A stretch of 64,000 nt of DNA from Photobacterium sanguinicancri (GCF_024346675.1 NZ_AP024850.1:2914001-2978000), one strand, 5' to 3'. Shown: positions 39,581-48,798, counted from the stretch's first letter. Notes: a model not told the origin generated them from the letters alone. Made by a program: numbers and translations.

Positions 39581-39667
39581 GAGATTCACTGTTTTTTATC
39601 TGCCTTTTTACTTCTGCTTCGAGCTTGTTTATTATCGCAGCAGTTAAAGCGAATACGCCGGGATGCT

Positions 39668-40024
39668 ATGAGTTGGAAAAACATTGCCGCACTTACGTTA
39701 GCACTAAGTCTACTGGGTGGCTGTTCAGTTGTTGAACGATTGGTTTACCGTATTGACATCAACCAAGGTAACTTCTTGGAAGCAAAAGATGTTGATACAC
39801 TACGATTTGGAATGAATAAAGAACAAGTACGTTATGTATTAGGTTCGCCAATGCTAGTAGAGCAAGGCCACCCTGACACTTGGTACTATGTTTACTACCA
39901 CAAACCAGGTCATGGTGATCCACAGCAAAAAGACCTAACGTTAAGCTTTGATAAAGACCATAATTTAATTGGCTTATCAGGTGATTACCAGCAAGGTCCT
40001 AAGTTCATGGATGGCATGAACTAA
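39668..40024 (+). CDS. bamE: Outer membrane assembly lipoprotein BamE (SmpA)
   Basis: A 118-residue lipoprotein of the BAM complex that inserts beta-barrel proteins into the outer membrane. Signal peptide and lipobox LSLLGGC place the lipidated Cys at residue 19. The BamE fold is visible in LRFGMNKEQVRYVLGSP and DTWYYVYY. GGGA precedes ATG 39668; in-frame ATG 39575 would add an unlikely hydrophobic leader. Its location beside recN and ratAB is conserved in gammaproteobacteria. Confidence 0.96.
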   Translation: MSWKNIAALTLALSLLGGCSVVERLVYRIDINQGNFLEAKDVDTLRFGMNKEQVRYVLGSPMLVEQGHPDTWYYVYYHKPGHGDPQQKDLTLSFDKDHNLIGLSGDYQQGPKFMDGMN

Positions 40025-40079
40025 TAAAATCTGCCAATGGCCACACCTGCTAATAGGTTTTCACCTATGAAACAGATGC

Positions 40080-40108
40080 AAAAAAGCTCGCCTTAGCGAG
40101 CTTTTTTA
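40080..40108. terminator. Bidirectional terminator between bamE and ratB
   Basis: GCTCGC (40086-40091) pairs with GCGAGC (40096-40101), flanked by poly-A and poly-T runs, between convergent genes. Confidence 0.92.
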
Positions 40109-40131
40109 TGGCCGAAAAACAGCACCATTCG

Positions 40132-40446
40132 TTATTTATTCGCTTCTGCCGCTTTTTTGGCTTGCTCGGCACGCTTACGGCGGATCTCTTTCGGATCAGC
40201 CAGTAGCGGACGATAAATCTCGATACGATCACCATCGCGCACTGTCGCATCAAGCTTCACATTACGGCTATACACACCCACCTTATTTTTCTTTAGGTCG
40301 ATGTCTGGGTACATTTCAAGTACACCTGATTGTTCGATAATCGCCTGTACTTTAGTATCAGACGTGATCGCAAGTTTAATGACTCGCTGCGCCACAGGCA
40401 GTGCATACACTACCTCGACATGAATTAACTTATCGTCAGAATTCAT
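40132..40446 (-). CDS. ratB: RnfH/RatB family ubiquitin-like protein
   Basis: A 104-residue beta-grasp protein with [19 protein letters not shown] and [20 protein letters not shown], as in RnfH/RatB, ending in a basic tail. It overlaps the ratA end by 11 bp. The role of RatB is unclear; it is consistently encoded with RatA. Confidence 0.93.
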   Translation of the reverse strand: MNSDDKLIHVEVVYALPVAQRVIKLAITSDTKVQAIIEQSGVLEMYPDIDLKKNKVGVYSRNVKLDATVRDGDRIEIYRPLLADPKEIRRKRAEQAKKAAEANK

Positions 40447-40870
40447 AAACTTCTTTTGCTCGTTGCGTAAAAGCAGACACCATATTACCGGTTAACTCTT
40501 TAAATACTTTCCCGAACGCCATTTCAACAATCGCATTAGTAAATTCAAAATCAAGATTAAGCTCTACTTTACAAGCTTCAGCATCGAGTTCGATAAACTT
40601 CCAGCCACCAACCAACTTCTGAAAAGGGCCTTCAACAAGCTGCATTTCAATATTTTGAAAACTGGTTAACTGGTTACGGGTAACAAACGTTTTCTTGATC
40701 CCAGCCTTAGCCACATCAACAGATGCCATCATGTGCAATTCAGAACTTTCCAGTACTTTCGAGCCTGAACAGCCTGGCAAAAAGGCAGGATAAGACTCAA
40801 CATCGTTAACCAATTCAAACATTTGCTTGGCGCTAAAAGGGACTAACGCAGAGCGAGTGATCTGAGGCAT
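40436..40870 (-). CDS. ratA: Ribosome-association toxin RatA family (START-like)
   Basis: A 144-residue SRPBCC/START-domain protein. [24 protein letters not shown] at the N-terminus is diagnostic, as is [16 protein letters not shown]. The E. coli protein was reported to block 70S ribosome assembly; related proteins bind ubiquinone, so the main role is debated. It is the first gene of ratA-ratB and diverges from smpB. Confidence 0.93.
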   Translation of the reverse strand: MPQITRSALVPFSAKQMFELVNDVESYPAFLPGCSGSKVLESSELHMMASVDVAKAGIKKTFVTRNQLTSFQNIEMQLVEGPFQKLVGGWKFIELDAEACKVELNLDFEFTNAIVEMAFGKVFKELTGNMVSAFTQRAKEVYEF

Positions 40871-41033
40871 AGTTTCTCCTTAACCCTTAGACGAAAGTAA
40901 TGATACCATTACTGCGCTAACAGCCAAAATAGGGAATACAGCGCATAATCGCTTACCAAGGTAAGACCGATGCCCCCTGTAATTCTCTCGACCGCCCCTA
41001 AACAGTGCGGGACACAGAATAAAAAGAGTATTT

Positions 41034-41516
41034 ATGGCCAAGAAAAAACCAAGTAAACCGGGTAGCAATACCATTGCAAAAAACCGCTCCGCGCGTCATG
41101 AGTTTTCGATTGACGACGAATATGAAGCAGGCCTCTCGCTACAAGGGTGGGAAGTAAAAGCGATTCGTGACGGTAAAATCAACATTTCAGAGAGTTATGT
41201 CTTCCTGCGTAATGGCGAAGCCTTTATCTCTGGTGTCACTATTACCCCACTGAATGCCGCTTCTACCCACGTTGTTGCTGACCCAACACGAGTGCGTAAA
41301 CTGCTGCTTAACCGCCGTGAAATCGAAAAGCTAGAACATGCTGTAAACCGTGATGGTGAAACCATTGTGGCATTAACCATGTACTGGAAGGCATCTTGGG
41401 TTAAAATAAAGATAGGCACCGCGCGAGGCAAGAAATTGCACGATAAGCGTAGTGACAGTAAAGATCGTGATTGGCAGCGTGATAAAGCGCGCATCATGAA
41501 ACACAGCGCAAGATAG
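41034..41516 (+). CDS. smpB: SsrA-binding protein SmpB
   Basis: The 160-residue protein partner of tmRNA in rescue of stalled ribosomes. Conserved segments are [34 protein letters not shown] and the basic C-terminal tail [20 protein letters not shown]. ssrA follows 105 bp downstream from its own promoter. Confidence 0.98.
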   Translation: MAKKKPSKPGSNTIAKNRSARHEFSIDDEYEAGLSLQGWEVKAIRDGKINISESYVFLRNGEAFISGVTITPLNAASTHVVADPTRVRKLLLNRREIEKLEHAVNRDGETIVALTMYWKASWVKIKIGTARGKKLHDKRSDSKDRDWQRDKARIMKHSAR

Positions 41517-41575
41517 TCAACTTGTGGCTAAGTGTTCGATTTTTATCCATAAACACTTAGTCACATCGTAATTTG

Positions 41576-41603
41576 TTGACGCATATATAAAGTATGCTAA
41601 TAT
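41576..41603 (+). promoter_or_regulatory. ssrA promoter
   Basis: -35 TTGACG (41576-41581), 16-bp spacer, -10 TAATAT (41598-41603), giving a start about 10-15 nt before the mature tmRNA 5' end. Confidence 0.7.
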
Positions 41604-41621
41604 CGAACGCGTAACACCTCT

Positions 41622-41991
41622 GGGGCTGATTCAGGATTCGACAGGATCACGAAGGCTTTGGGAGCATGTCGTGGGGCGGTTTGCCACGTTAAAAGCCGCA
41701 AAAAAATAGTCGCAAACGACGAAAACTACGCACTAGCAGCTTAATACTCTGCTGAGAGCGCTCCTGCCCTAGCTTCCGCTTGTAAGACGGGGATTAACAG
41801 GGGTTCAAACCCAAACGAGATAGCGAGGGAACCTTTGACTAGAGAGGTGAACCGCGAAATAGAATTCTGGTATGTATTCGCATAGCGTGTCTGTTCGCAG
41901 TGTCGGGTACGAGAATAAAGACAGACTAAGCATGTAGCGCCTCTGGTTAGACTGATTTTGGACGCGGGTTCAAATCCCGCCAGCTCCACCA
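41622..41991 (+). ncRNA. ssrA: Transfer-messenger RNA (tmRNA, SsrA)
   Basis: The 5' GGGGCTGATT and 3' CAGCTCCACCA ends pair as the tRNA-like acceptor, with a T-arm GGGTTCAAATCCC and an encoded CCA. The tag frame runs 41712-41744: GCA resume codon, then AANDENYALAA-type tag (ANDENYALAA as encoded) and TAA. Pseudoknot-rich sequence lies between. It tags nascent chains on stalled ribosomes together with SmpB. Its 3' end serves as the integration target of the island that follows. Confidence 0.97.
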
Positions 41992-42002
41992 ATTCAACAT
42001 TT

Positions 42003-42027
42003 AAAGACGTCCACGGGCGTCTTTTTT
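42003..42027 (+). terminator. Terminator downstream of ssrA
   Basis: AAAGACG (42003-42009) pairs with CGTCTTT (42018-42024), and the T run continues to 42027. Confidence 0.8.
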
Positions 42028-42124
42028 TGTGCCTATAACTTATTAAAATCAACTACTTACAATCCACCACTATCCACTGAGGTTTACTTTTGTTCGGTAA
42101 CAGCTCAAGATAATAAACACCCAG

Positions 42125-42170
42125 ATAGACACCCAAAACAAAAAGGTGCCATTCTTGGGTGTCTATTTTT
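42125..42170 (+). terminator. Hairpin terminator just upstream of int
   Basis: ATAGACACCCAA (42125-42136) pairs perfectly with TTGGGTGTCTAT (42155-42166), then four T residues. It partly overlaps AATAAACACCCAGATAG (42112-42128), a 17-mer also present before the second integrase (61724-61740). It may insulate int from ssrA transcription, and the ACACCCA repeats may be integrase arm sites. Confidence 0.75.
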
Positions 42171-42187
42171 GTATGGGGATGTTGATT

Positions 42188-43435
42188 ATGGCAAGAAGAG
42201 TTACACAACTAACTGCAACAGAAGTAAAACAAGCCAAACCGAAAGATAAAGATTACGACCTTTACGATGGTAACGGCTTACAGCTACGAGTGAGGAAGAA
42301 CGCCAATAAAGTCTGGTGCTTGATCTATAAACACCCCGTCTCACTAAAACGAATTCGTATGACTCTTGGCAACTATCCGGATCTATCACTTGCGATAGTA
42401 AGAAAAATTGCAGCAGAACATCGTGAATTGATTAGCCAAGGTATCGACCCCAAAGAACATAGGCAAAAGAAACAAGAAGAAAATATTGCCATCACTGTGC
42501 ATACATTACGCAATGTATCTGAGAGCTGGTTTGACAAGAAAAAGAAGAAAGTCACCCCGGATCACGCTGATGATATTTGGCGTTCATTCGAGCTGCACCT
42601 TTTCCCGTCTTTGGGAAAAACTCCGGTATCCCAAATATCTGCACCAATGGTGATAAAAGTACTACGCCCACTAGAAATAAAAGGCAACTTAGAAACACTA
42701 AAAAGAGTCGCTCAACGACTCAATGAAGTGATGATTTTTTCTGTGAACACTGGCCTAGTACACGCCAACCCTCTTGCTGGAATTCGCGCAGCTTTCGATA
42801 CACCATCCAAAAAGAACATGGCTACCATCGAACCTGCTGAGCTTCCAGACTTAATGAGCGCATTAAATCAAGCGAGTATTAAAATCCAAACACGGTGCCT
42901 TATTGAATGGCAACTACATACTTTAGCGCGACCAAGTGAAGCCAGTGGTACACGTTGGGACGAAATTGATTTTGAAAACAATCTCTGGATTATCCCTGCT
43001 GAAAGAATGAAAAAACGCAAAGAACATAGAATACCACTAACAGACCAAACGTTGGCAATCCTAACAATCATGCAGGCATTATCTGGTCACTCCGTCTACG
43101 TGTTCTCTAGTGCTAGTGACCCCAAGAAAGCGATGAATAGCCAAACTGCAAACATGGCACTTAAACGTATGGGTTATGCAGGAAAACTTCACGCTCATGG
43201 ACTAAGAGCCCTCGCCTCTACAACTCTCAATGAACAAAGCTTTGATTCCGACTTAATTGAAGCGGCCTTAGCTCATATCGATAAAAATGAAGTACGTGCT
43301 ACGTACAATCGAACTGATTACCTAGAGCGCCGCCGTCCTATGATGGACTGGTGGAGTAAACATATCGAAACAGCTGCTCAAGGAACTGGCTCACTAACAG
43401 GTAGGAAAGCCATAAGAGTGGTTGGAGAAGGCTGA
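42188..43435 (+). CDS. int: P4-type tyrosine integrase of the ssrA island
   Basis: A 415-residue site-specific recombinase. The N-terminal arm-binding domain (about residues 5-90) includes DLYDGNGLQLRVRKNANKVW. The SAM-like core-binding domain contains VAQRLNEVMIFSVNTGL. The catalytic domain has Arg in LARPSEASGTRWDEI, HxxR in HAHGLRALAST, His in LAHIDKNEVR and the nucleophile Tyr in YNRTDYLERRRP. ATG 42188 is chosen with GGGGAT upstream; in-frame ATGs up to 42146 overlap the hairpin. It starts 197 bp from the ssrA 3' end, as expected for an integrase using that attachment site. It looks intact and is closely similar to the broken copy at 61967-63209. Confidence 0.95.
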   Translation: MARRVTQLTATEVKQAKPKDKDYDLYDGNGLQLRVRKNANKVWCLIYKHPVSLKRIRMTLGNYPDLSLAIVRKIAAEHRELISQGIDPKEHRQKKQEENIAITVHTLRNVSESWFDKKKKKVTPDHADDIWRSFELHLFPSLGKTPVSQISAPMVIKVLRPLEIKGNLETLKRVAQRLNEVMIFSVNTGLVHANPLAGIRAAFDTPSKKNMATIEPAELPDLMSALNQASIKIQTRCLIEWQLHTLARPSEASGTRWDEIDFENNLWIIPAERMKKRKEHRIPLTDQTLAILTIMQALSGHSVYVFSSASDPKKAMNSQTANMALKRMGYAGKLHAHGLRALASTTLNEQSFDSDLIEAALAHIDKNEVRATYNRTDYLERRRPMMDWWSKHIETAAQGTGSLTGRKAIRVVGEG

Positions 43436-43463
43436 TAACTCGTTTTTAATTAGTGACTAGATT

Positions 43464-44111
43464 CTACTTTGCATACATTATTTTCTTCCTGACTTCCTTA
43501 CGGTTACTTCGCAATGCAGAGCTTTCACTCTTTTTAGCCAAAACCAATGGTTTAGCTAGAGGAAGATCTTGCTTTAAGGATACCAACTCCTGTTCAAGCA
43601 CATCATTTTGTTTTTTTAGTGCTAAGAGTTCATCATCCAGATCTTCTATCTGAGTATCTTGCTCTCCTATTGTTTTACAGGCTTGTTCATACTCTGGCTC
43701 TACTTTCTTTAGCCTCTCCAGCTCTTCGATCTTGTTTTGGCTTTCAGTAATAAGAAGATCAACCATTGCCTTGATCGAAAACCCATTACTTTTGGCTAAT
43801 TGAACAGCGATATTGTACGAATTTTCAGAAATGGATATGTTGATTTGTTTATTATCCTTCCTACTCTTTTGAGCTCGCCAAGCACTACTTGCTTGCTGTA
43901 ACAGTAACTTGTTGTCACTTATCGATTCATCTAAATCTTTTAAGTATTCTATTGCTGAGGTTGTACTTCTGGATGCTGAATTGGCTAAACCTGTATCCCA
44001 AAGAATCTTTTTTTTGAGCAAATATTCTGCTGCCCACTTTTTTTGTTTCAGAGAACCAGTTAACCAGCTTTTAGCATTACTTCTACGTCCCATACTCATA
44101 ACACCATTCAT
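43464..44111 (-). CDS. Coiled-coil protein with RHH-like segment (unknown)
   Basis: No family recognised with confidence. The 215-residue product has a basic N-terminus (GRRSNAKSWLTGSLKQKKW). A middle segment NKQINISISENSYNIAVQLAKSNG then FSIKAMVDLLI resembles a ribbon-helix-helix dimer fold. A long Glu/Lys/Leu coiled coil occupies about residues 125-185, before a basic tail. This layout recalls plasmid partition or KfrA-like DNA-binding proteins. The start could also be ATG 44099 or 44093. It diverges from the winged-helix gene at 44253 across a region with repeated GTAATG..ATACAGT motifs. Confidence 0.7.
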   Translation of the reverse strand: MNGVMSMGRRSNAKSWLTGSLKQKKWAAEYLLKKKILWDTGLANSASRSTTSAIEYLKDLDESISDNKLLLQQASSAWRAQKSRKDNKQINISISENSYNIAVQLAKSNGFSIKAMVDLLITESQNKIEELERLKKVEPEYEQACKTIGEQDTQIEDLDDELLALKKQNDVLEQELVSLKQDLPLAKPLVLAKKSESSALRSNRKEVRKKIMYAK

Positions 44112-44135
44112 AAACACTGCTCATACTTTGCCACA

Positions 44136-44211
44136 GTAATGGAATACAGTTCGTGACTTAATCACCAGAAATAGCCATTACGCATTTCCGCACCGTGTAA
44201 TGTGATACAGT
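44136..44211. promoter_or_regulatory. Direct repeats in a divergent promoter region
   Basis: GTAATGGAATACAGT (44136-44150) and GTAATGTGATACAGT (44197-44211) differ at two positions. CCATTAC (44175-44181) between them is an inverted half copy. Their placement between divergent genes suggests operators or replication iterons. Confidence 0.55.
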
Positions 44212-44252
44212 ATTTGAACTCTAAATACCTACTGGTAAAATTAGGAATATTG

Positions 44253-45578
44253 ATGGATTACGCCATGAAAGAGGTCGAAATACTCTCAAGAGCTTTGCTG
44301 TATATCGATGAGAATAGCCAGAAGTTTGAAGCATCACCAGAAGCTAAAATGCTCTGGATTAAACTACTTATTCTTACTCGGTGTGATAATTGGCAAACGA
44401 CACTCGCTAGTCGTGAGTTGTGCGCATGCCTGCGAATAAGTAGCAGTACTTTTACTAAATCAGTTAAGCAGCTAGAGAAAGTAAGACTGCTTTGTAGGGA
44501 TTCATTTGAGACAGGTAAGGGTGGGAACAGCTACCGATACCATGTCACTCTTCCACGTAATCGTAATGCTAAAGGTATGCACGTGAGCGCTCCCTTTTTA
44601 AAGTTGAGTTCGACATTTATTCATTATGAAGGTTTGTTAAACAATGCAAAAAAACCATCACTAGCTAATAAATTGATCTTTCTTGTCCTGCTGCATTTTA
44701 GTGATGATTTTGGTCATGTATCTGAACTTGGACGTGCAAAAATCGCCGACATTACCGGTATGAATAAAGAAAGAGTGAAATCGCATGTTGAACGATTAAG
44801 TTCATTAGGGCTTATTCACAAGGTTGAACCCGGTGGAACTATCCCTCAACTGATGGGTAATGTCTCCACACAGTACTATCTAAATATCTGGCACTCAGCA
44901 TTTCAACAACAAGTTCACGGATATCGCTTCACCCAGCAAAACCTGATTATGGCAGCGAGTTTGACAGATACAGTCATTTCTTTTATCACGGATCATAAGT
45001 CAGAGCCTCACCTTTTAGATTACCCTCTCAACGCATTTTATGAATCATCGTTAATTGCATCCGTGAAAGTAAGTATTGATGCCTGCCAAGTAAGATACTT
45101 CTTCACAGGAGAAAATAGAAAGCTGCTGGCTAATCATATAGAGCTTAAAGTGAATGATATAGCCTCTTATTTGCTAAGCCAGCACTGGAACATGATTGAT
45201 GGTACCTCTCTTATTTCAGGAAAGGCACCAGATGAATTGTTATCCGATGATGTCCTTGCTGATTCAATAGCAGAAAGGTTTCTACCAGAGTCTGTGATGC
45301 ATCATCATAAAAAAAATACAGACTTCCAACGCAATTACAATGAAGACTCCTTGGCTAATGAGGCTTTGGACACTGAAGCTCATGATATCGACGTTTTACC
45401 CGGAGCAAAGGAGCTGGTTAACCTAGTTGTACATATGGCATGGGCTAAAGCTATCGAAGCCAAAAATGTGATTACTATGAACAGAAAGCTCTCTGATAAT
45501 TTACCAGAACAAGGCATTTACAAAGTCCTGCCATACTCAGCAAAGGGAAATGGGATTGATATAATTGTCAGCCATTAG
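44253..45578 (+). CDS. Winged-helix protein, possible replication initiator or regulator
   Basis: A 441-residue product that I cannot assign to a family. Two helix-turn-helix-like segments are visible: SRELCACLRISSSTFTKSVKQL near residue 65 and AKIADITGMNKERVKSHVERL near residue 180, each followed by a short wing-like stretch (GGNSYRYHV; GLIHKVEPGG). Tandem winged helices occur in plasmid replication initiators and in regulators. The C-terminal half has no recognisable motif. AGGA sits 6-7 nt before ATG 44253, which decides the start over an in-frame ATG at 44202. It diverges from the coiled-coil gene. Confidence 0.75.
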   Translation: MDYAMKEVEILSRALLYIDENSQKFEASPEAKMLWIKLLILTRCDNWQTTLASRELCACLRISSSTFTKSVKQLEKVRLLCRDSFETGKGGNSYRYHVTLPRNRNAKGMHVSAPFLKLSSTFIHYEGLLNNAKKPSLANKLIFLVLLHFSDDFGHVSELGRAKIADITGMNKERVKSHVERLSSLGLIHKVEPGGTIPQLMGNVSTQYYLNIWHSAFQQQVHGYRFTQQNLIMAASLTDTVISFITDHKSEPHLLDYPLNAFYESSLIASVKVSIDACQVRYFFTGENRKLLANHIELKVNDIASYLLSQHWNMIDGTSLISGKAPDELLSDDVLADSIAERFLPESVMHHHKKNTDFQRNYNEDSLANEALDTEAHDIDVLPGAKELVNLVVHMAWAKAIEAKNVITMNRKLSDNLPEQGIYKVLPYSAKGNGIDIIVSH

Positions 45579-45956
45579 ACGCACTAGCTATTAGCCGAAT
45601 GCACTCTTGTTGAAATGCATAACTTCAGAGTGACTACGATTAAGAACATCCTAGCTAGGCCCAATCTTTGACTATCCATAGGCATGACTCCGGTACTACA
45701 GCCTAGAAAGAAACAATGCCCTCGGTGGATTAGTAATATAGCTACTATACAAACACTCTTTATAAGAGCATTACTAGCAGTACTACACTCAGTAGCCACA
45801 CTACTGATGCATACAGTACATGTTGATTAGTCAGTTAAGATCTCTAGCCATAGGCAATAGAGATTCACTCACTGCTACGACAGAACGGTTTTATGTAAAT
45901 TGTTACGCATCATTCTCTTTCTATGTGAAATCAAATAACACATAGGAGAGATTTTC
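45579..45956. other. Non-coding region with small palindromes upstream of the Gp2-like gene
   Basis: About 380 bases without a convincing gene. A perfect CCTAGCTAGG palindrome lies at 45650-45659 and an ATCTCTA/TAGAGAT stem at 45840-45864. Many short CTAC and CAGTA repeats are present between 45700 and 45830. Given the HUH-like protein encoded just downstream, this is a candidate replication-origin region; that is inference only. Confidence 0.4.
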
Positions 45957-46625
45957 ATGAACATGTTTCAATTTTCTCAAATCCCACTTAGCTACGGTTC
46001 TTTAAACCAACACCACCTTGCCCGTATCAATGACACTGTTATGGGAGCCCTAGCGCTCCATCCTAGAACACTCATCGCTCGAGTTGATCTACGTATACTT
46101 AACAATGGGGGGTACTCTGATAACCCACTAGAACGTGATGTACCAACCTGTTTTGTTAATATAGGTGTTGGTTTGATTAAGCGATTTATAGCTTCATTAA
46201 ATGCTCAGATCGCTACAGATCAGATGAATAAAGCGAAGGAAGGAAAGCGAGTCTATAACTGCCCATTAAATTACGTTTGGGTAAGGGAACGTAGTACGAG
46301 TCATAATGAACATTACCATATTGCACTGGTGGTCAATCAGGATGCTTACTATCCATTTGGTAGGCTTCATTACGAGGGGACTCTTGCTTGTATGGTAAAC
46401 AGAGCATGGGCTAGTGCATTAGGGCTTACGACAGATGAGGTTGAGGGGTTAGTTCATATCCCTGAGCGTCCAATGTATACGTTGAACCGCAATCACCCAC
46501 CAGCACGATTTCAGAAAGATCTAGGTGAAGTAGCGGTTAGGTTGGCTTACTTGGCAAAGGCTGAAACAAAGATACTTGGTGATGGTCGCCGTAACTTTGG
46601 ATGCAGTAATCCTAGGAAAGGTTGA
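45957..46625 (+). CDS. YfjJ/YagK-domain (inovirus Gp2-like) protein
   Basis: A 222-residue protein resembling the YagK/YfjJ C-terminal domain group, often labelled inovirus-type Gp2. Landmarks are LIARVDLRILNNGG, LNYVWVRERSTSHNEHYHIALVVNQDAYYPFG split around a His-Tyr-His, and CMVNRAWASALG. The H-x-H with flanking hydrophobic strands is like motif II of HUH nucleases, which nick DNA for rolling-circle replication; Tyr residues downstream (HYEG, Y in MYTLNR) could supply the nucleophile. AGGAGAG lies about 8 nt before the ATG. Such genes sit in prophage remnants and satellite elements. Confidence 0.75.
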   Translation: MNMFQFSQIPLSYGSLNQHHLARINDTVMGALALHPRTLIARVDLRILNNGGYSDNPLERDVPTCFVNIGVGLIKRFIASLNAQIATDQMNKAKEGKRVYNCPLNYVWVRERSTSHNEHYHIALVVNQDAYYPFGRLHYEGTLACMVNRAWASALGLTTDEVEGLVHIPERPMYTLNRNHPPARFQKDLGEVAVRLAYLAKAETKILGDGRRNFGCSNPRKG

Positions 46626-46809
46626 TTTAGTAATACAGCAAAGCTTGTAAAACATGGACACACTAGAATATTTACCGAGGTGTGACCCTGTTTAAGTTAC
46701 TAGAACTCTTGCTCTAGGTAAGAGGCAATATTTTGATATCTATTAGGTTTTAAAGTTCAATAAGTGCTAGATTATGCTCATAATCTCATACAATCGGAAA
46801 GTCGACATC

Positions 46810-48798
46810 ATGGCCACTCGGATGTTAAAAGTTGAAGTCGAGAGTGACTTCTTAAGTAAAGTATCAAATGCCTCATCTTATGTTGCCATATCTGAACTTA
46901 TATGGAATGCACTAGACGCTGATGCAAACAAAGTCACTGTTAAGCTGAATGAAGACACGTTGTATGGGGGATTAACAAATATCGAAATCACGGACGATGG
47001 ATTCGGTATCACTGATAAAATTGCGGATAAGCACTTCAGTAAACTCGGTGGTTCATGGAAAAAATTTAAACATAAGACTGATTCTGGACGCTTCTTACAT
47101 GGTCAGGAGGGACAGGGACGATTTAAACCTTTTTCTCTAGGAAAAGTGATTGATTGGGAAACGGTATATTCTGATGAACAAGAAAGTGCTTTAAAAACTT
47201 TTACGATAACTGGGATGGCCGATGATATTGGTAACTTTAGAGTTACAGATTCCGAACACACTAAAAGTAAGCATTGCGGTACAACTGTTCGCATCTCAGA
47301 GCTAAGTAAGAAAGGTCTCACTGTCTCTGAAAAGGGGCTTTCTAATTATGTATCCTGTGCATTTGCTATTTACTTATCTAAGTACCCTGATGTTCAACTA
47401 TATGTAAATGATATCAAGATCGATCCTGCCGAGCAGATTCTACATCAAGAAACACTTGATCTTGATCCAGTAACATTTGAAGGGGAGTCTTTTAACTATT
47501 CTCTGAGAGTTATTGAATGGAAATGTGATACTAAAAACGAGCTTCATTTTTGCGATTCAAATGGTTTCCCTTTACATTCTCATGATAAACCGATCAGAGG
47601 TACTAGCGAATTCGAATTTACAGCGTATTTAGTATCTGAACATATTAGTAAGCTATCTTCTAAAGGAGTTCTTGAATTAGGTGGCCTAGAACCTACTTTA
47701 TCTGCACCTCTACGAGATGCTATCGATAAGCTGAAGCATCACTTATTCCTTCGTAAGTTGGCCAAATCAGCCAACATTATCCAAAAATGGAAAGATGAAG
47801 AAATATACCCTTATGAAGGAGGATATAGTGATGCGATAGATGAAGTCGAGAGACAAATGTTCGATGTTCTAGCTGTGAATATTAGTCAAGAGTTACCCGA
47901 GTTTGAAAAGGCTCCAGTTAAAGTAAAACGTCTTCAATTTCGGTTACTCAAGCAGATAGTGTCTTCAAACCCTAATGATCTACAGGTCATTTTTGAAGAA
48001 GTTTTGAGCTTGTCGTTAAAGAAGCAAAAAGAGCTTGCCGAGCTGCTTGAAGATATCAGCCTTACATCGATAATTAATGCATCTAAAACTATATCTGATC
48101 GATTGAAGTTTATCGTTGGCTTAGAGCACATCATATTTGACCCTGAAAAGAAAAAGGTCCTTAAGGAACGCTGTCAACTACACAAGATTCTAGCAGAGAA
48201 TACTTGGGTATTTGGTGATGCGTTTACAATGTCTGTAAATGATCAATCTCTTACTGAAGTTCTTAAGAAGCACCTAAAATCTATGAAAGTAGACTTGATT
48301 CCAGATGAACCTGTAACGAGGGTAGACAAATCAAGAGGAATTGTTGACTTGATGCTTACTCAATCGGTCCCCCAAAACCATGCGGATCAATTAGAGCACC
48401 TGGTGATTGAGCTAAAAGCCCCTAAGGTTCCTATTGGACCTAAAGAGATACAGCAGATTGAATCTTATGCATTTGCTGTTGCAAGTGATGAGAGGTTTAA
48501 CAAGTTGGATGTAAAGTGGAACTTTTGGATTGTTTCAAACGATACAACTGAGTATACCGATCATAAACTAAAAGCAGATAAAACGGGACAAGGTATCATT
48601 CATCAGACAGATAACATGGTTATTCAAGTTAAAACTTGGGGACAACTAATTAAAGAATGCAAACATAGATTAGAGTTCGTCCGTTCTCATTTGGATCTCG
48701 ATGTTACTACAACCGAAGGGCTACAATTTTTAAAGGCTCACTATGCTGATTTTACTAAGGATGTCATCTTTGAAGATGAACTCGTTTCCGAGCAGTAA
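46810..48798 (+). CDS. GHKL ATPase fused to PD-(D/E)XK-type nuclease domain (candidate defence protein)
   Basis: A 662-residue two-domain protein. The N-terminal GHKL (Hsp90/MutL/MORC-like) ATPase has the N-box ISELIWNALDADA (Glu29, Asn33), DDGFGI (Asp62-Gly66), the lid GQEGQGRFKPF and HCGTTVRIS. An S5-like transducer follows (LYVNDIKI near residue 200) and helical linkers up to about residue 470. The C-terminal domain has GIVDLML (Asp513), HLVIELKAP (Glu534, Lys536) and EIQQIESYA, a PD-(D/E)XK-like active site. GHKL-plus-nuclease fusions are known from restriction and phage-defence loci. No methylase or partner lies beside it, so it may act alone. ATG 46810 follows GGAAAG; ATG 46774 is in frame. 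Its base composition looks A+T-richer than the core genes, consistent with transfer. Confidence 0.85.
   Translation: MATRMLKVEVESDFLSKVSNASSYVAISELIWNALDADANKVTVKLNEDTLYGGLTNIEITDDGFGITDKIADKHFSKLGGSWKKFKHKTDSGRFLHGQEGQGRFKPFSLGKVIDWETVYSDEQESALKTFTITGMADDIGNFRVTDSEHTKSKHCGTTVRISELSKKGLTVSEKGLSNYVSCAFAIYLSKYPDVQLYVNDIKIDPAEQILHQETLDLDPVTFEGESFNYSLRVIEWKCDTKNELHFCDSNGFPLHSHDKPIRGTSEFEFTAYLVSEHISKLSSKGVLELGGLEPTLSAPLRDAIDKLKHHLFLRKLAKSANIIQKWKDEEIYPYEGGYSDAIDEVERQMFDVLAVNISQELPEFEKAPVKVKRLQFRLLKQIVSSNPNDLQVIFEEVLSLSLKKQKELAELLEDISLTSIINASKTISDRLKFIVGLEHIIFDPEKKKVLKERCQLHKILAENTWVFGDAFTMSVNDQSLTEVLKKHLKSMKVDLIPDEPVTRVDKSRGIVDLMLTQSVPQNHADQLEHLVIELKAPKVPIGPKEIQQIESYAFAVASDERFNKLDVKWNFWIVSNDTTEYTDHKLKADKTGQGIIHQTDNMVIQVKTWGQLIKECKHRLEFVRSHLDLDVTTTEGLQFLKAHYADFTKDVIFEDELVSEQ

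Noticed and set aside
41741..42052. 103-codon minus-strand frame overlapping ssrA
   Set aside because: Covers the tmRNA in antisense; annotated in some genomes by mistake, but the RNA gene explains the sequence.
45584..45799. 71-codon minus-strand frame in the non-coding region
   Set aside because: No ribosome site and low-complexity composition; more likely part of a regulatory or origin region.
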